The position numbers and the translations under genes were made by a program. A stretch of DNA of 64,000 nucleotides, taken from NCBI GenBank assembly GCA_002297045.1, contig DBJE01000006.1, forward strand, positions 1-64,000, given 5' to 3'. Shown here piece after piece: positions 1 through 8,759 of this stretch. The notes under the pieces are model-generated. The model was given only the letters and a program-made list of their open reading frames with translations. It had not been told where the DNA came from and did not search any database. Numbering within the stretch: the stretch's first letter is position 1; each line of letters begins with the position of its first letter. Source of the DNA: Caryophanales bacterium UBA784 (lineage in GTDB: Bacteria; Bacillota_I; Bacilli_A; RFN20; CAG-288).

Positions 1-66
1 AACACTTAACTGGTACTATCCTTTTTCACAAATGTTTCATAAAAAATAAAGGAGGAAACATTAAAA

Positions 67-777
67 ATGAAAAAAGACTTTAAGAAGGTATGGATGCCGA
101 TTGTTGCCTTATGCTCTGCCGGACTTATGGTCGGTACTGGGTTCGCGGCATGGACGATTAGTAAGGACAGTACGCAAGATGCTGGCGGAGCTTTCGTTGC
201 TGATACCGTTTCCGAAGCTAATATTACCATTACGAATCTAAAATGGGATGGTAATGATGCCAATGAAAATGACACTGGTGGAACTATTTGTTTCGGATGG
301 GATAAAAACTATACAGCTAAAGCGACTGACTGGCTTACGAATACCGAAGAAGGTAAAGAGGCTAAAAGGAGTAGTACTCTTACCTTTGATGTTGTGACAA
401 CCCTCCCTTCCGTTAATGTCAATATTATGAATTTCGGACTCGTGGATGGCCAAGATGAGGAGAAAACAAAAGCCTATAATTCTGCCACAACTGCAGGGGA
501 AAATCAGAGGATTGTTCCTCCCACTTCTTTGACGGCTACTAAAGGTACATCGAAGCATGATGACAAAACGAATGAGACGACAACCACCTATATGTTAGGC
601 ATAGAATTTTTCTGGGGGACTAAATTTAGTCAAAATAATCCTATTGAATATTACAATGGAAAGACGGGTGATCAGCTTACAGATAAAATTAAGCAGCAGG
701 CCAAGGGTGATTTAGAGACTATTTCTAAGATTAATGGTCTGAAATTCAAATTCACCATTAGTGCTACTAAAGCCTAA
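67..777 (+). CDS. TasA/camelysin-like exported protein, paralogue 1 of 5
   Basis: The first of five tandem paralogues. The N-terminus has two lysine-rich residues, a hydrophobic core and the GTGFAAWTIS junction at about residues 24-33. A small-residue cleavage site followed by an aromatic is typical of SipW-dependent signals of the TasA/camelysin family. The mature part is Asp/Asn/Thr-rich and predicted beta-rich. It carries the motif FFWGTKFSQNNPIEYYN, whose W-G-x-x-F-x-x-x-N-P-x-x-Y-Y pattern recurs in all five copies. A good Shine-Dalgarno (aaggagg, 50-56) precedes ATG 67. By family it should be an extracellular fibre or matrix subunit. No sortase motif is seen. Internal Met codons are mixed (ATG and AGG). 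The family assignment rests on the signal type and the neighbouring SipW, not on an alignment. Confidence 0.75.
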   Translation: MKKDFKKVWMPIVALCSAGLMVGTGFAAWTISKDSTQDAGGAFVADTVSEANITITNLKWDGNDANENDTGGTICFGWDKNYTAKATDWLTNTEEGKEAKRSSTLTFDVVTTLPSVNVNIMNFGLVDGQDEEKTKAYNSATTAGENQRIVPPTSLTATKGTSKHDDKTNETTTTYMLGIEFFWGTKFSQNNPIEYYNGKTGDQLTDKIKQQAKGDLETISKINGLKFKFTISATKA

Positions 778-794
778 AAGAGAGGATATATAGA

Positions 795-1451
795 ATGAAA
801 AAGAATTTCTTATTTGGTCTGATTGGAGCAGGTGCATTAATGTTTAGTGCCGGTGTAGGCTATTCTGCATGGACCATTGTTGCCAATGATGCAAAACAGG
901 ATGTGACTGGACCGACGTTAAATGCTGATACGACGGTCAATGACAATCGTATTACGATTGATTCCACTTCAAAATGGGAGGATAACAGCATCTATTTTGG
1001 TCCGTCATCTAAGGATCTTACAAGTGGAAAGACACCGTGGTTGACTGCTGATCCGAATGACAGCGAAGATTTGGAGGCTTCCTATAGTCTTGTGGTGAAG
1101 TCTTCTGCAAAGACTGCTCCTACGGTAAGTGCTACTTTTGATGAAACTGATGATGGCAAAGTGTATGAAAGTATTAGGGACACTGATGCGAAAAAAGGAG
1201 CTGTTGGTGCTATTCCGAAACCTTCTGTCGATTCAGGAAAACGGGATGGGACTGATTCAACTAAATACACTTTTACTGTCACCATCAAATTTACCTGGGG
1301 AAAACTTTTCGGCAGTATAAATCCTTATGCTTATTACAACAACCAGGACTATGCATCTGATTTAGCAAACGCGGCTAAAGCAAATATTTTAAGGCTCAAA
1401 GAGTTAAATAGTGCACAATTCAAGCTTACCTTGACTGTTTCTGCGCAGTAA
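795..1451 (+). CDS. TasA/camelysin-like exported protein, paralogue 2 of 5
   Basis: A 218-residue secreted protein with a SipW-type signal (hydrophobic stretch, then GVGYSAWTIV at about 21-30) and a Thr/Asp-rich mature domain. The shared paralogue motif appears as FTWGKLFGSINPYAYYNN near residue 170. The C-terminus (FKLTLTVSAQ) matches the ends of the other copies (FKFTISATKA, FTINITASHA). It starts 17 bp after the previous stop with its own gaggat-type ribosome site, so it is cotranscribed. The likely role is a structural subunit exported and processed by the signal peptidase encoded at 3822. The paralogues differ strongly in sequence, so they may form a mixed fibre or have separate roles; this is inference. 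Confidence 0.75.
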   Translation: MKKNFLFGLIGAGALMFSAGVGYSAWTIVANDAKQDVTGPTLNADTTVNDNRITIDSTSKWEDNSIYFGPSSKDLTSGKTPWLTADPNDSEDLEASYSLVVKSSAKTAPTVSATFDETDDGKVYESIRDTDAKKGAVGAIPKPSVDSGKRDGTDSTKYTFTVTIKFTWGKLFGSINPYAYYNNQDYASDLANAAKANILRLKELNSAQFKLTLTVSAQ

Positions 1452-1468
1452 TACAAAGGATTATTGAA

Positions 1469-2176
1469 ATGAAAACAAAAACAAAGTTAACTGTTGCTAT
1501 TCTCTCTGCGATTTCTCTTGTCGGTCTTGCGGGAACCGGTTATGCAGGCTGGGTTATTGCCCAGAATGCTTCTGGTAGCAAAGATGGAAACATCGATATT
1601 TATGAAGTGACGGATAATGGTGTCGCTTTTTCCGATGTCAAATTGGTCTTAGGCAAAGACAGCATCATTTTCGGAAAGCCGAGCAAAGAAGATAAATTTA
1701 CTCAGACTTGGTTTAACAGGGCTGGTGACAGGGAAGTTGAATATTTCACGCCAGCCATCAGCTTTACCGTTAAGAACAACACCGCAAACGATGAGGCGGA
1801 GCCCGTGATTACCGCTCAGATTACTGTAAAGGACACTAACGATAATGCATATGCCTCCTGCCTAAGTGAAAACTATATCAAAGGACCTGAAGCGGGAGTG
1901 GCAACATCTATTACTATTCCCACTAATGACTTTTTAACACAGGATACGACCAATAAGAACACATTTACCGGAGAACTGTCTGTTCAGTCTGGTCTGTTTG
2001 GATGGGGTTCCCATTTTAACAAAAATCCGTACAATTTCTATAATGCACATACTGCTGAGGAAAAAGTCGACAGCAAGGAAGTCACGTATTCTGATGATGC
2101 CAAGGCGGCGATGGGGGCTATTGCCAAACTTAAGGGTGTCATATTTACCATCAACATCACGGCAAGCCACGCTTAG
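1469..2176 (+). CDS. TasA/camelysin-like exported protein, paralogue 3 of 5
   Basis: A 235-residue exported protein. Its signal peptide ends in GTGYAGWVIAQ (about residues 22-32), again with an aromatic right after the small-residue site. The paralogue motif is FGWGSHFNKNPYNFYN near residue 177, one residue shorter than in copies 1, 2 and 4. The C-terminal strand is IFTINITASHA. It begins 17 bp after copy 2 with aaagga upstream. Like the others it lacks a cell-wall sorting signal, consistent with release or fibre assembly rather than covalent anchoring. The only cysteine in the mature part is in CLSENY near residue 131, so no disulfide is expected. Confidence 0.75.
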   Translation: MKTKTKLTVAILSAISLVGLAGTGYAGWVIAQNASGSKDGNIDIYEVTDNGVAFSDVKLVLGKDSIIFGKPSKEDKFTQTWFNRAGDREVEYFTPAISFTVKNNTANDEAEPVITAQITVKDTNDNAYASCLSENYIKGPEAGVATSITIPTNDFLTQDTTNKNTFTGELSVQSGLFGWGSHFNKNPYNFYNAHTAEEKVDSKEVTYSDDAKAAMGAIAKLKGVIFTINITASHA

Positions 2177-2203
2177 ATTTTAAAGGAAAGGATAATCAAG
2201 ATT

Positions 2204-3001
2204 ATGGCTACTCGTACAAATAAATCCGGTCAGCGCAAGTCCCTTACGATTGGTCTTGCTGCTTTTGCTTCTGTCTGTCTGATAGCGACTGGTTTTGCAG
2301 CCTGGATCATCTCCACGAAGACGGAAAAGAAGGTTGACGGAAATGTCGCTATCGGTGCTGTTTCGAACGCCAATGTGGAAATTAATGTCACAACAGAAGC
2401 AAAGGACAGAGCTTTCTCCTTTAACCCGAAAAGCGATGATGATAAAGGCCGTATCCGTTATGACGGAACGAATGCGGAGAAGCTAGGTTTCACCCTGAAA
2501 GGAAAAGTCGGACCTGAACGGTTTGTCACTTCCTTCAAAGTCCGTTTGGACATTGCTAAGGAAGAGGGCGAAGAAGGGAATAAGAAGTGGGTTATAGATA
2601 CGGAGGCAAACAATCGGTTTACCACCGCCGCTACCGCTACGAAGAACTACCTTGTTCTTCCTTCCTGTTTTGGTCAGGATGTTGAACTAATTGGTTCGAC
2701 AGATAAAAATTACACCTATACTGGTAGTGCTTCTGTCACAGATACAGATAAATCTATGGCTGATTTCAGCGCGAAGATTGAATTTGGCTGGGGAATAGCT
2801 TTCAACAAGTTGAACCCTGGAAATTATTATGATGAAGATGATAAAGGAAAACTGGTTGATGACGCTACAAGGACAAGTACCATGAATGATTTCTATACGG
2901 TGTTAACCGGAAATCAAGTTACGGCGGGTGAAACGCTCCAAGACGTTAAACTTCACTTCTTGTTGACGATTTCCGCAGGGACTTCTCAGACGACGAAATA
3001 G
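2204..3001 (+). CDS. TasA/camelysin-like exported protein, paralogue 4 of 5
   Basis: At 265 residues this is the longest paralogue. The signal is preceded by a basic stretch (RTNKSGQRKS) and ends in ATGFAAWIIS at about residues 27-36. The repeated motif is FGWGIAFNKLNPGNYYDED near residue 197. Copies 4 and 5 share extra features (VDGNVAIGAVSNANVEI compared with VDIGVVNDINVHF, and a KVGPERFV/NVGPTQYI segment), so they form a subgroup. The ribosome site aaaggaaagg lies before ATG 2204. It is read as an exported matrix or fibre subunit in the SipW operon. Confidence 0.75.
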   Translation: MATRTNKSGQRKSLTIGLAAFASVCLIATGFAAWIISTKTEKKVDGNVAIGAVSNANVEINVTTEAKDRAFSFNPKSDDDKGRIRYDGTNAEKLGFTLKGKVGPERFVTSFKVRLDIAKEEGEEGNKKWVIDTEANNRFTTAATATKNYLVLPSCFGQDVELIGSTDKNYTYTGSASVTDTDKSMADFSAKIEFGWGIAFNKLNPGNYYDEDDKGKLVDDATRTSTMNDFYTVLTGNQVTAGETLQDVKLHFLLTISAGTSQTTK

Positions 3002-3047
3002 TTGACCTTTCTGTTTCGTTTTTGTGTAGACAAAACAGGAAAACAAA

Positions 3048-3806
3048 GTGCTTAAAAAGAAAAGATATAAAATACATCACTATCGAAATAACTGGGTTAT
3101 CTTCTCCCTTATCTTTGTCTCCGTAGGCCTGATGACTTCGGGCTTAGCTGCTTTTGTCGTGTCACAGACTAAAAAGAGTCAGCAGCAGGGTAAGGTGGAT
3201 ATCGGTGTCGTCAACGATATCAATGTCCATTTCAGCAATTTAAAATTTGAGCGTGGAAAAGATTTGCTTGACACGGACAATATCACCTTTGATGCCGATC
3301 CTAACGACAAGGATGGTCGTATTCAGCATGATGGAGTAGGGTCTGAGAATCTTAAAGTCACGCTGAAAGGAAATGTCGGGCCTACACAATATATTAATGC
3401 CTGCACTTATCAGCTGATTATTCCCCGATCGGTGAAGGATGCTATCGATGCCGGCTATATTCAGGTCTATAGGCCAAATAATGCTAAGTACGAGGCAAGC
3501 AAAGACTATACGCTAAGTCCGCAGTCGATTAACTATGACACACAAACCAGTGGTGAGGCTTCTTTTTCCCTCACGGTCGGTTTTAATTGGGGGGGATTCT
3601 TTAATAATAGGAACCCATCGCTTTTCTATGATGATAAAAGCGAAAAAGGCGGCGCATCCATATCTGACGCAGAGGTTATTAACCAAAGGAAGCAGTTCCG
3701 TAAGGTGATGTACTATGGAAAGGACTACACCGGGGAAGTTGATAGCGCAAATCTTCCCGAACTTAAGTTTACGATTTCCCTTATGGCGAAGACTGCCCTT
3801 GCCTGA
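3048..3806 (+). CDS. TasA/camelysin-like exported protein, paralogue 5 of 5 (GTG start)
   Basis: A 252-residue protein starting at GTG 3048 after acaggaa. It has a long basic N-region (LKKKRYKIHHYRNN) before the hydrophobic core, which ends in TSGLAAFVVS. Here the post-cleavage aromatic is Phe instead of Trp. The paralogue motif is FNWGGFFNNRNPSLFYDDK near residue 183. It is closest to copy 4. The 46-bp gap before it is the widest within the paralogue array and contains a ctgttt/aaacag inverted repeat overlapping the ribosome site, so this copy may be translated at a different level. It is probably the last fibre subunit before the signal peptidase gene. Confidence 0.72.
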   Translation: MLKKKRYKIHHYRNNWVIFSLIFVSVGLMTSGLAAFVVSQTKKSQQQGKVDIGVVNDINVHFSNLKFERGKDLLDTDNITFDADPNDKDGRIQHDGVGSENLKVTLKGNVGPTQYINACTYQLIIPRSVKDAIDAGYIQVYRPNNAKYEASKDYTLSPQSINYDTQTSGEASFSLTVGFNWGGFFNNRNPSLFYDDKSEKGGASISDAEVINQRKQFRKVMYYGKDYTGEVDSANLPELKFTISLMAKTALA

Positions 3807-3821
3807 TAGGAGCTTTTGACC

Positions 3822-4814
3822 ATGCCTTTCTTTTTTCTTGCTAGTTCTTCAAGCTCCCTTCTCTTCACTTTAATTACCTATTTGATTCTTGCCCTTGTCT
3901 GCGGTGTTTTGACTTTCTTCCTTATTCATTACAGCAAGGAAGCCAAGGAAGAAGCCGGAAAAGGAACTCGCAATAGCGAGTTCCTTTCTATGCTTCTTGA
4001 CTCAAAGGATCCGAAAGTCATTAAAAAGAAGAAGGTTACGAAGATTCTCTCCAATGTTCTCTTCTATGCCTTGCTGATTATCTTTATTCCGGTGTTCCTC
4101 TACTCCCTTACTAACCGGATTACCCATAATAAGATGCCTATCGGGGATAAGAGGGTGAGGGTGGTTGCTTCCGGGTCTAGGAGCTATAAGAACGAGAAGA
4201 ACGACTATCTTGTCAACAATGGACTTGATAACCAGTTTGATAAGTCAGATAGGATTGTCGTTACTAAGGTGAAGAGTGAATCCTCTATCCATCTCTATGA
4301 TGTCCTTGCCTATGAGAACAGGGAAAGCGGTAGGACGATTATCCATCGGGTGATTGGTAGGAAGGAAGTGGATGGGAAGAGGCATTATACTAGGCGAGGA
4401 GATGCCAATGATGCTAGTGATAGTTATGATCTGACCTTCGAGGATGTTGTCGGGGTTTATACGGGGGGACGAGTCAAGAAGATCGGTGCTATTGTGTTAT
4501 TTCTTCAGTCTCCTATCGGAATCGGTACCTTCATCTCTGTCCTTTATTCTAGGCTGAGGATTGACTTTGTCTCTTCGAAGAGGGATAAGGTTAGCGAAAG
4601 CTATAGGAAAGAGAGGGAGAAGAAGGTAATCTATCCTTCCGGAAGCATCGAGGAAGTGACCTTCTATCTCGCGGATGAGAAGGTCACAAGGAAGAAGGAC
4701 GGAAATAGGAGCAGAGTCAAAGAGGACTATGATGGTCCGATCAGGGAAACCTACCAGGATAATGGTAAGGAAATAAAGATTAGGTTCACTAAGGAGGAAC
4801 AGAAGAATGCCTGA
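3822..4814 (+). CDS. sipW: SipW-like type I signal peptidase
   Basis: A membrane-bound S26 family signal peptidase of the SipW/ER type, expected to process the five upstream preproteins. Two N-terminal hydrophobic segments (residues about 5-35 and 80-103) precede the catalytic Ser in ASGSMSYKN (S119 or so). The Met of the SGSM motif is an AGG codon and would be Arg in the standard code. The general base is the His of TIIHRVIG (about 175) rather than Lys, as in SipW. The conserved box is RRGDANDASDSYD (about 192-203). A further hydrophobic segment (VLFLQSPIGIGTFISVL) and a charged tail follow. ATG 3822 is chosen over the in-frame TTG 3816 because aggag at 3808-3812 is then well spaced. The last codons overlap the next gene. 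Confidence 0.87.
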   Translation: MPFFFLASSSSSLLFTLITYLILALVCGVLTFFLIHYSKEAKEEAGKGTRNSEFLSMLLDSKDPKVIKKKKVTKILSNVLFYALLIIFIPVFLYSLTNRITHNKMPIGDKRVRVVASGSRSYKNEKNDYLVNNGLDNQFDKSDRIVVTKVKSESSIHLYDVLAYENRESGRTIIHRVIGRKEVDGKRHYTRRGDANDASDSYDLTFEDVVGVYTGGRVKKIGAIVLFLQSPIGIGTFISVLYSRLRIDFVSSKRDKVSESYRKEREKKVIYPSGSIEEVTFYLADEKVTRKKDGNRSRVKEDYDGPIRETYQDNGKEIKIRFTKEEQKNA

Positions 4815-6786
4815 AGAGGAAAAGAAACAGCCCGAGAGGAAGACTAGGCAGGATAGGCTGAAGGATAAAGAGCCTAGGCCCAAGGAGAAGACGGAAAATG
4901 CTCCGAAGGAGGAAAAACCGGATTTCAGGGAAGCGAAGACTCCTGATCCTTTGATGAATCCTCATCGGAAGGACGAAAAGAAGAAGGCTGTTCCTGATGT
5001 TCCGCTTAGGACGTTAGGAAACTATTTTGCTTTAGGCCTAGCTAGGCTCTATTCCTTCCTTCTTATCTTTGTCGGCCTCTGCCTTGACGGATCGAAGAAT
5101 TCCCTTAGGGGACAGGACAATCTCTTTTATCTCTTAGCCACTTCGTTAGGAAGGAGAGAGAGGGTGCCTGGGGTGACCGGCAGGGTCATCCTTGCCCTTG
5201 TCGCCTGTTATATCTCCCTTCTTACCTTTGCCCTTGGTTATGAATACCGTTTCTTTAAGAGAAAGAACAAGAAACCCTTCTCTGTGCTTCCCCTTGCCGT
5301 TTATTTCCTTTCTGTTTTTCTCTGTCTCTTCCTTTCCATCGGAATCGGAATTCTCTTCCAGAGTCCGATGACGAAGGAAAACATCATTCCCTTACTGACC
5401 TTTATCGGAAACAGCCTTGCTGTTTCCCTGCTTGTCTACTGCTTCCTTGCCTTACTTATCGGAGCCATTCTTCTTTCCGTTATTGCCCTCTTTAAGCTTG
5501 TCACCAAAAAGAAGGTGGCTGAGCCGATTGATGATGAGGTCAAGGATAACGATGTCTCTTCCGACAGGAAGAAACTTCCTTCGGATAAAGAAGAAGGAAA
5601 GGATGCCGCCAAAGAGGGCTCTCTTGCCTCTGCCTTAGGCGGAGTAGGAGGGGTAGGCTCGATTGAGGATGCTCCGGTCAAAGACCGGGAAAGAGTCTTC
5701 CCCGGACTTTCTAGGATCGATAAAAGGTATAGCGGAGTAAAGAAGCATGATAACCATACCGTTCCTCATCTTGCCTTATCTGACTTAGTCGTACAGTTCC
5801 GTAACTATCTTGCCAAGGAAGAAAAGCTTTATTATTCCCTCAATGACTTACGGACCTTTGTGTCCGGAAGGTGCGTCTCCCACTTCTCCATCCTTCAGGG
5901 TAGGTCAGGTACCGGTAAATCCTCCCTTCCCCGTTATTTCTGTAAGTTCATCGGCGGCGAAGTCGTCTTCCTCCCTGTCCAGGCGACATGGAGAGACAAA
6001 TCTTCCCTGCTTGGCTATTTCAATGACTTCTCGAAGACGTATAACGAAACAGACTGCCTCTTGAAGCTCTATGAGGCAAACTATAATCCGGATAAGATTT
6101 ATAGGTTCGTCCTTGATGAAAGGAACATCTCCCGTGTCGAGTACTACTTCGCCGACTTCCTCTCTACGTTGGAGTATCCCTCTGATCAGTGGAAGATCCG
6201 TGTCTATCAGCTTCCCTATGGATTCAACCCGCCTCTTAGGCTTGCCGAGGGAAAGATAAAGATTTCCAAGAACGCCTACTTTGTCGGTACGGCCAACCAG
6301 GATGAGTCCACTTTCGCCATTGCCGATAAGGTCTATGACCGTTCCGTGACGATGGACTTCAATGGACGTAACGATCCCTTTGCTGTCGAAGAAGAGGTGA
6401 AGAAGCTTTCTTTGACTAACACCCAGCTTGTTTCCCTTTTAGCCGATGCGGTCAAGAATCCGGACTACCGGCTTTCTTCCGAGGATAGGAAGAAGTTTGA
6501 CTCTGTTGCCAATTATATTGCCGACAGTTTCTCCGTAGCCTATGGTAACCGTATCCTTAACCAGAGGGAGAACTTTGTCCCTGCCTTTGTCGGATGCGGA
6601 GGCAAGAAAGAGGATGCCCTTGACTATGTCCTCTCCGAAAAGATTGTCCGGAAACTTCAGGGACGCTTTGAGGACTATGTCCGTCCTAGCCTTGAGGAAG
6701 TCGACCAGATGCTGACAAATCTTTATGGAAGCAAGGAGTTCCCTCTAACCCGTCGTAGGATCAGGGAAAGGATCAAAAAACTGTAA
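4807..6786 (+). CDS. Membrane-anchored McrB-like AAA+ NTPase
   Basis: A 659-residue protein. Residues 1-65 are highly charged (Lys/Glu/Pro). About four membrane segments lie between residues 75 and 235, followed by an acidic linker. A C-terminal AAA+ domain runs from about 320. Walker A is LQGMSGTGKSSL (about 362-373). Walker B is VLDEMNISRVEYYF (about 434-447), nearly identical to the McrB-type DEMNLARVEYYF once AGG is read as Met. Sensor-1 region is FVGTANQDEST (about 492). McrB proteins are GTPases or ATPases of restriction systems, but here the domain is fused to membrane helices and sits between a signal peptidase and an ABC transporter, so a role in powering or remodelling surface assembly is more likely (inference). 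No McrC endonuclease is recognisable next to it. Confidence 0.8.
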   Translation: MPEEEKKQPERKTRQDRLKDKEPRPKEKTENAPKEEKPDFREAKTPDPLMNPHRKDEKKKAVPDVPLRTLGNYFALGLARLYSFLLIFVGLCLDGSKNSLRGQDNLFYLLATSLGRRERVPGVTGRVILALVACYISLLTFALGYEYRFFKRKNKKPFSVLPLAVYFLSVFLCLFLSIGIGILFQSPMTKENIIPLLTFIGNSLAVSLLVYCFLALLIGAILLSVIALFKLVTKKKVAEPIDDEVKDNDVSSDRKKLPSDKEEGKDAAKEGSLASALGGVGGVGSIEDAPVKDRERVFPGLSRIDKRYSGVKKHDNHTVPHLALSDLVVQFRNYLAKEEKLYYSLNDLRTFVSGRCVSHFSILQGRSGTGKSSLPRYFCKFIGGEVVFLPVQATWRDKSSLLGYFNDFSKTYNETDCLLKLYEANYNPDKIYRFVLDERNISRVEYYFADFLSTLEYPSDQWKIRVYQLPYGFNPPLRLAEGKIKISKNAYFVGTANQDESTFAIADKVYDRSVTMDFNGRNDPFAVEEEVKKLSLTNTQLVSLLADAVKNPDYRLSSEDRKKFDSVANYIADSFSVAYGNRILNQRENFVPAFVGCGGKKEDALDYVLSEKIVRKLQGRFEDYVRPSLEEVDQMLTNLYGSKEFPLTRRRIRERIKKL

Positions 6787-6792
6787 CCCTTC

Positions 6793-8010
6793 ATGAGGAA
6801 AGAAAAAGAGAAGGATGTTTCCATCGCTGGCAATCTGAGCCTACAGAAGGAGTCCTTCCTTCTTGATGGGCGGCTTTTGGATTCCTTCCTTTCTCTTTTC
6901 TCTGTCGTGCAGTCTATTCTTACCCATCCTTTCTCTCTTCTTAAACGGAGGGATTCTATTTTCCGTTCCGACCTTGTCTCTTCCCTTTCTGTCGAGGATA
7001 TTTCCCTGACAAGGAAGGATTCTTCGCTCTGGAAAAGGAAGAACGGTCTTCCTTCCCCAGAGTATGTCCATGCCGTGGACTATGACGTAAAGTACAATGT
7101 CACGGAAAACTTCTTCCTTCTCTATCTTTTAAATGACATCAAGAAAGAACTTTTTGAACTCTCTCTTTTCTATGCTTCCTTGCTTCCTACAGCCTTTTCT
7201 AACGGAGAAGACGAGTTTAAGGAAGTGCCACTGGCCAGGGATAGAATCAGGCAGAGGAATAAGCGGTTAAATAAGATTTTGGAGACTTCCTTCTTCCGCG
7301 GCCTTAAAAAGGCAAGGCCGAAAGACTTTGCCCCCTATAAGACAAACGTCCTAAGGAACCATCCGGAATATCTTTACTGCTTCCGCTTCTACCAAAAGCG
7401 CAGGGCAGAAAAGAAGAACAAGGAGAGGGAGAGAAAGGCGTTTGAGACCTACCTTGGCCTTAGGCCTTCTGTCTTAAGCTACCGCAAGTTCGAATTTGCC
7501 GGCAAAGAAGGAAAGAAGAGGAAGTTTGTCTATTCCCCCTATTATTCCTTAACCTGCCTGCCGGATAGAAAGAATGATTCCTTTGTCTTTGAATTTGACA
7601 ATCTCATCGATCCCCGGATAAAGAGTAAGCATCTTCTCTATATCCGGAAGGATACTCTGTTTTCCTCGCTGAACAGCCCTGAAAATATGGAACAATGGAA
7701 GAAATATGATACGATAGAGGCAAGGAGCCTCTTCCATCAGGTCTCCTATTGCCCATCTCTTGTCCATAAGCCGACAAAAAGGCTAGACGAGAACTGGCTT
7801 CTTCAGGACTACTTCAACGACATCCTGCGGGTGAGGAGCGGCGAAAGAAAAATTTATTCGAAGTTCTGCCCCTGCTGTAAGTCTAACCATGTCAAGGAAG
7901 TGGAGAAAGACATCTTTGTGTGCAAAGAATGCACAAGCAAATATGCGTTCTTCGATGTAGACGGAACCGAACATATTCAGTTTGTGCGTTTAAGGAGAAA
8001 GGATTCGTGA
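6793..8010 (+). CDS. Uncharacterised zinc-ribbon protein, operon partner of the AAA+ protein
   Basis: A 405-residue soluble-looking protein that I cannot assign to a family. It is rich in Phe, Lys and Arg. It ends in a clear zinc ribbon, CPCC (C359, C362) and CKEC (C377, C380), followed by KYAFFDVDG. It starts 6 bp after the AAA+ stop with no separate ribosome site, so translation is probably coupled. It sits where McrC would sit in a McrBC operon, but I see no PD-(D/E)xK nuclease motif. A DUF2357-type partner or a nucleic-acid-binding accessory factor are alternatives. The stop overlaps the next gene's GTG start. Confidence 0.6.
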   Translation: MRKEKEKDVSIAGNLSLQKESFLLDGRLLDSFLSLFSVVQSILTHPFSLLKRRDSIFRSDLVSSLSVEDISLTRKDSSLWKRKNGLPSPEYVHAVDYDVKYNVTENFFLLYLLNDIKKELFELSLFYASLLPTAFSNGEDEFKEVPLARDRIRQRNKRLNKILETSFFRGLKKARPKDFAPYKTNVLRNHPEYLYCFRFYQKRRAEKKNKERERKAFETYLGLRPSVLSYRKFEFAGKEGKKRKFVYSPYYSLTCLPDRKNDSFVFEFDNLIDPRIKSKHLLYIRKDTLFSSLNSPENMEQWKKYDTIEARSLFHQVSYCPSLVHKPTKRLDENWLLQDYFNDILRVRSGERKIYSKFCPCCKSNHVKEVEKDIFVCKECTSKYAFFDVDGTEHIQFVRLRRKDS

Positions 8011-8759
8011 GCGAAAACAAACAGATTAGGGTCGACATCGAGCATGTCGACAAGAGCTATGGAAAGAAACAGGTCTTAAAAGACCTCTGTCTTAAAGCCT
8101 ATGCAGGTGAGGTTTTCGGCTACATCGGAAAAAACGGCATCGGTAAGTCAACGACGATTGACTGCAGGATCGGGGCTAAACCTTTTGACGACGGCGCCAT
8201 TTATCTTAACGGCTACGATGTCTTAAAGGACCCGCTTGAGGCAAAGAAGAGCTTTGGCTACGTGGCTAGCGAACCGAACTGCTACGGAGTAAGGAGCGGG
8301 TACGACTATCTTGACTTCATCGCCTCCATCTATAAGGTAGATCAGGACGACTTTGATAAGAACGTCAACTATCTTTCCACCCGGCTTGGCCTCTCGAAAG
8401 AGGATTTAAGGAAAAAGACGGAAGGCTATTCCCATGGTAGGAAGCAGAAGCTCTGTCTGATTGCCTCCCTTTTGCATAAGCCGGACATCTGGATTCTGGA
8501 TGAGCCGACGGTCGGGCTTGATATCATGGGCGTTGAGGCGCTCACCTCCAGGAGGAAGGAATATGCCGCCTCCGGACGCTGCGTCTTTCTTACTTCCCAC
8601 AACATCGACCTTGTCTCTTCTCTCTGTGACCGGGTAGGAATCGTGAACAGAGGCCATGTCGAACAGAGGTTAGACTTCCATCAGGATCCGGACTACCGGA
8701 TTCAGCTGAAGAATATCTTCTTCTCCACCTACCAAAGGCAGGAGGAGAAAGATGCTTAG
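8007..8759 (+). CDS. ABC transporter ATP-binding protein
   Basis: A 250-residue ATPase. The GTG at 8007 is chosen: it overlaps the previous stop (gtga), follows aaggagaaa, and begins just before the first conserved strand. Walker A is GKNGIGKST (residues 41-49) and is followed by TIDCMIGAKPFDDG, where AGG gives the Met. The signature region is GYSHGMKQKLCLIASLL, a CcmA/NatA-like variant in which AGG supplies the usual Met. Walker B is WILDEPTVGLD, and the H-loop is FLTSHNIDLV. It pairs with the overlapping membrane protein at 8752. By position it exports something to the envelope or regulates assembly of the upstream products; the substrate is unknown. Confidence 0.88.
   Translation: MSENKQIRVDIEHVDKSYGKKQVLKDLCLKAYAGEVFGYIGKNGIGKSTTIDCRIGAKPFDDGAIYLNGYDVLKDPLEAKKSFGYVASEPNCYGVRSGYDYLDFIASIYKVDQDDFDKNVNYLSTRLGLSKEDLRKKTEGYSHGRKQKLCLIASLLHKPDIWILDEPTVGLDIMGVEALTSRRKEYAASGRCVFLTSHNIDLVSSLCDRVGIVNRGHVEQRLDFHQDPDYRIQLKNIFFSTYQRQEEKDA

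Noticed and set aside
4807..8010. A McrBC restriction system
   Set aside because: The motor has membrane helices, the partner shows no nuclease motif, and both are embedded in a secretion operon.
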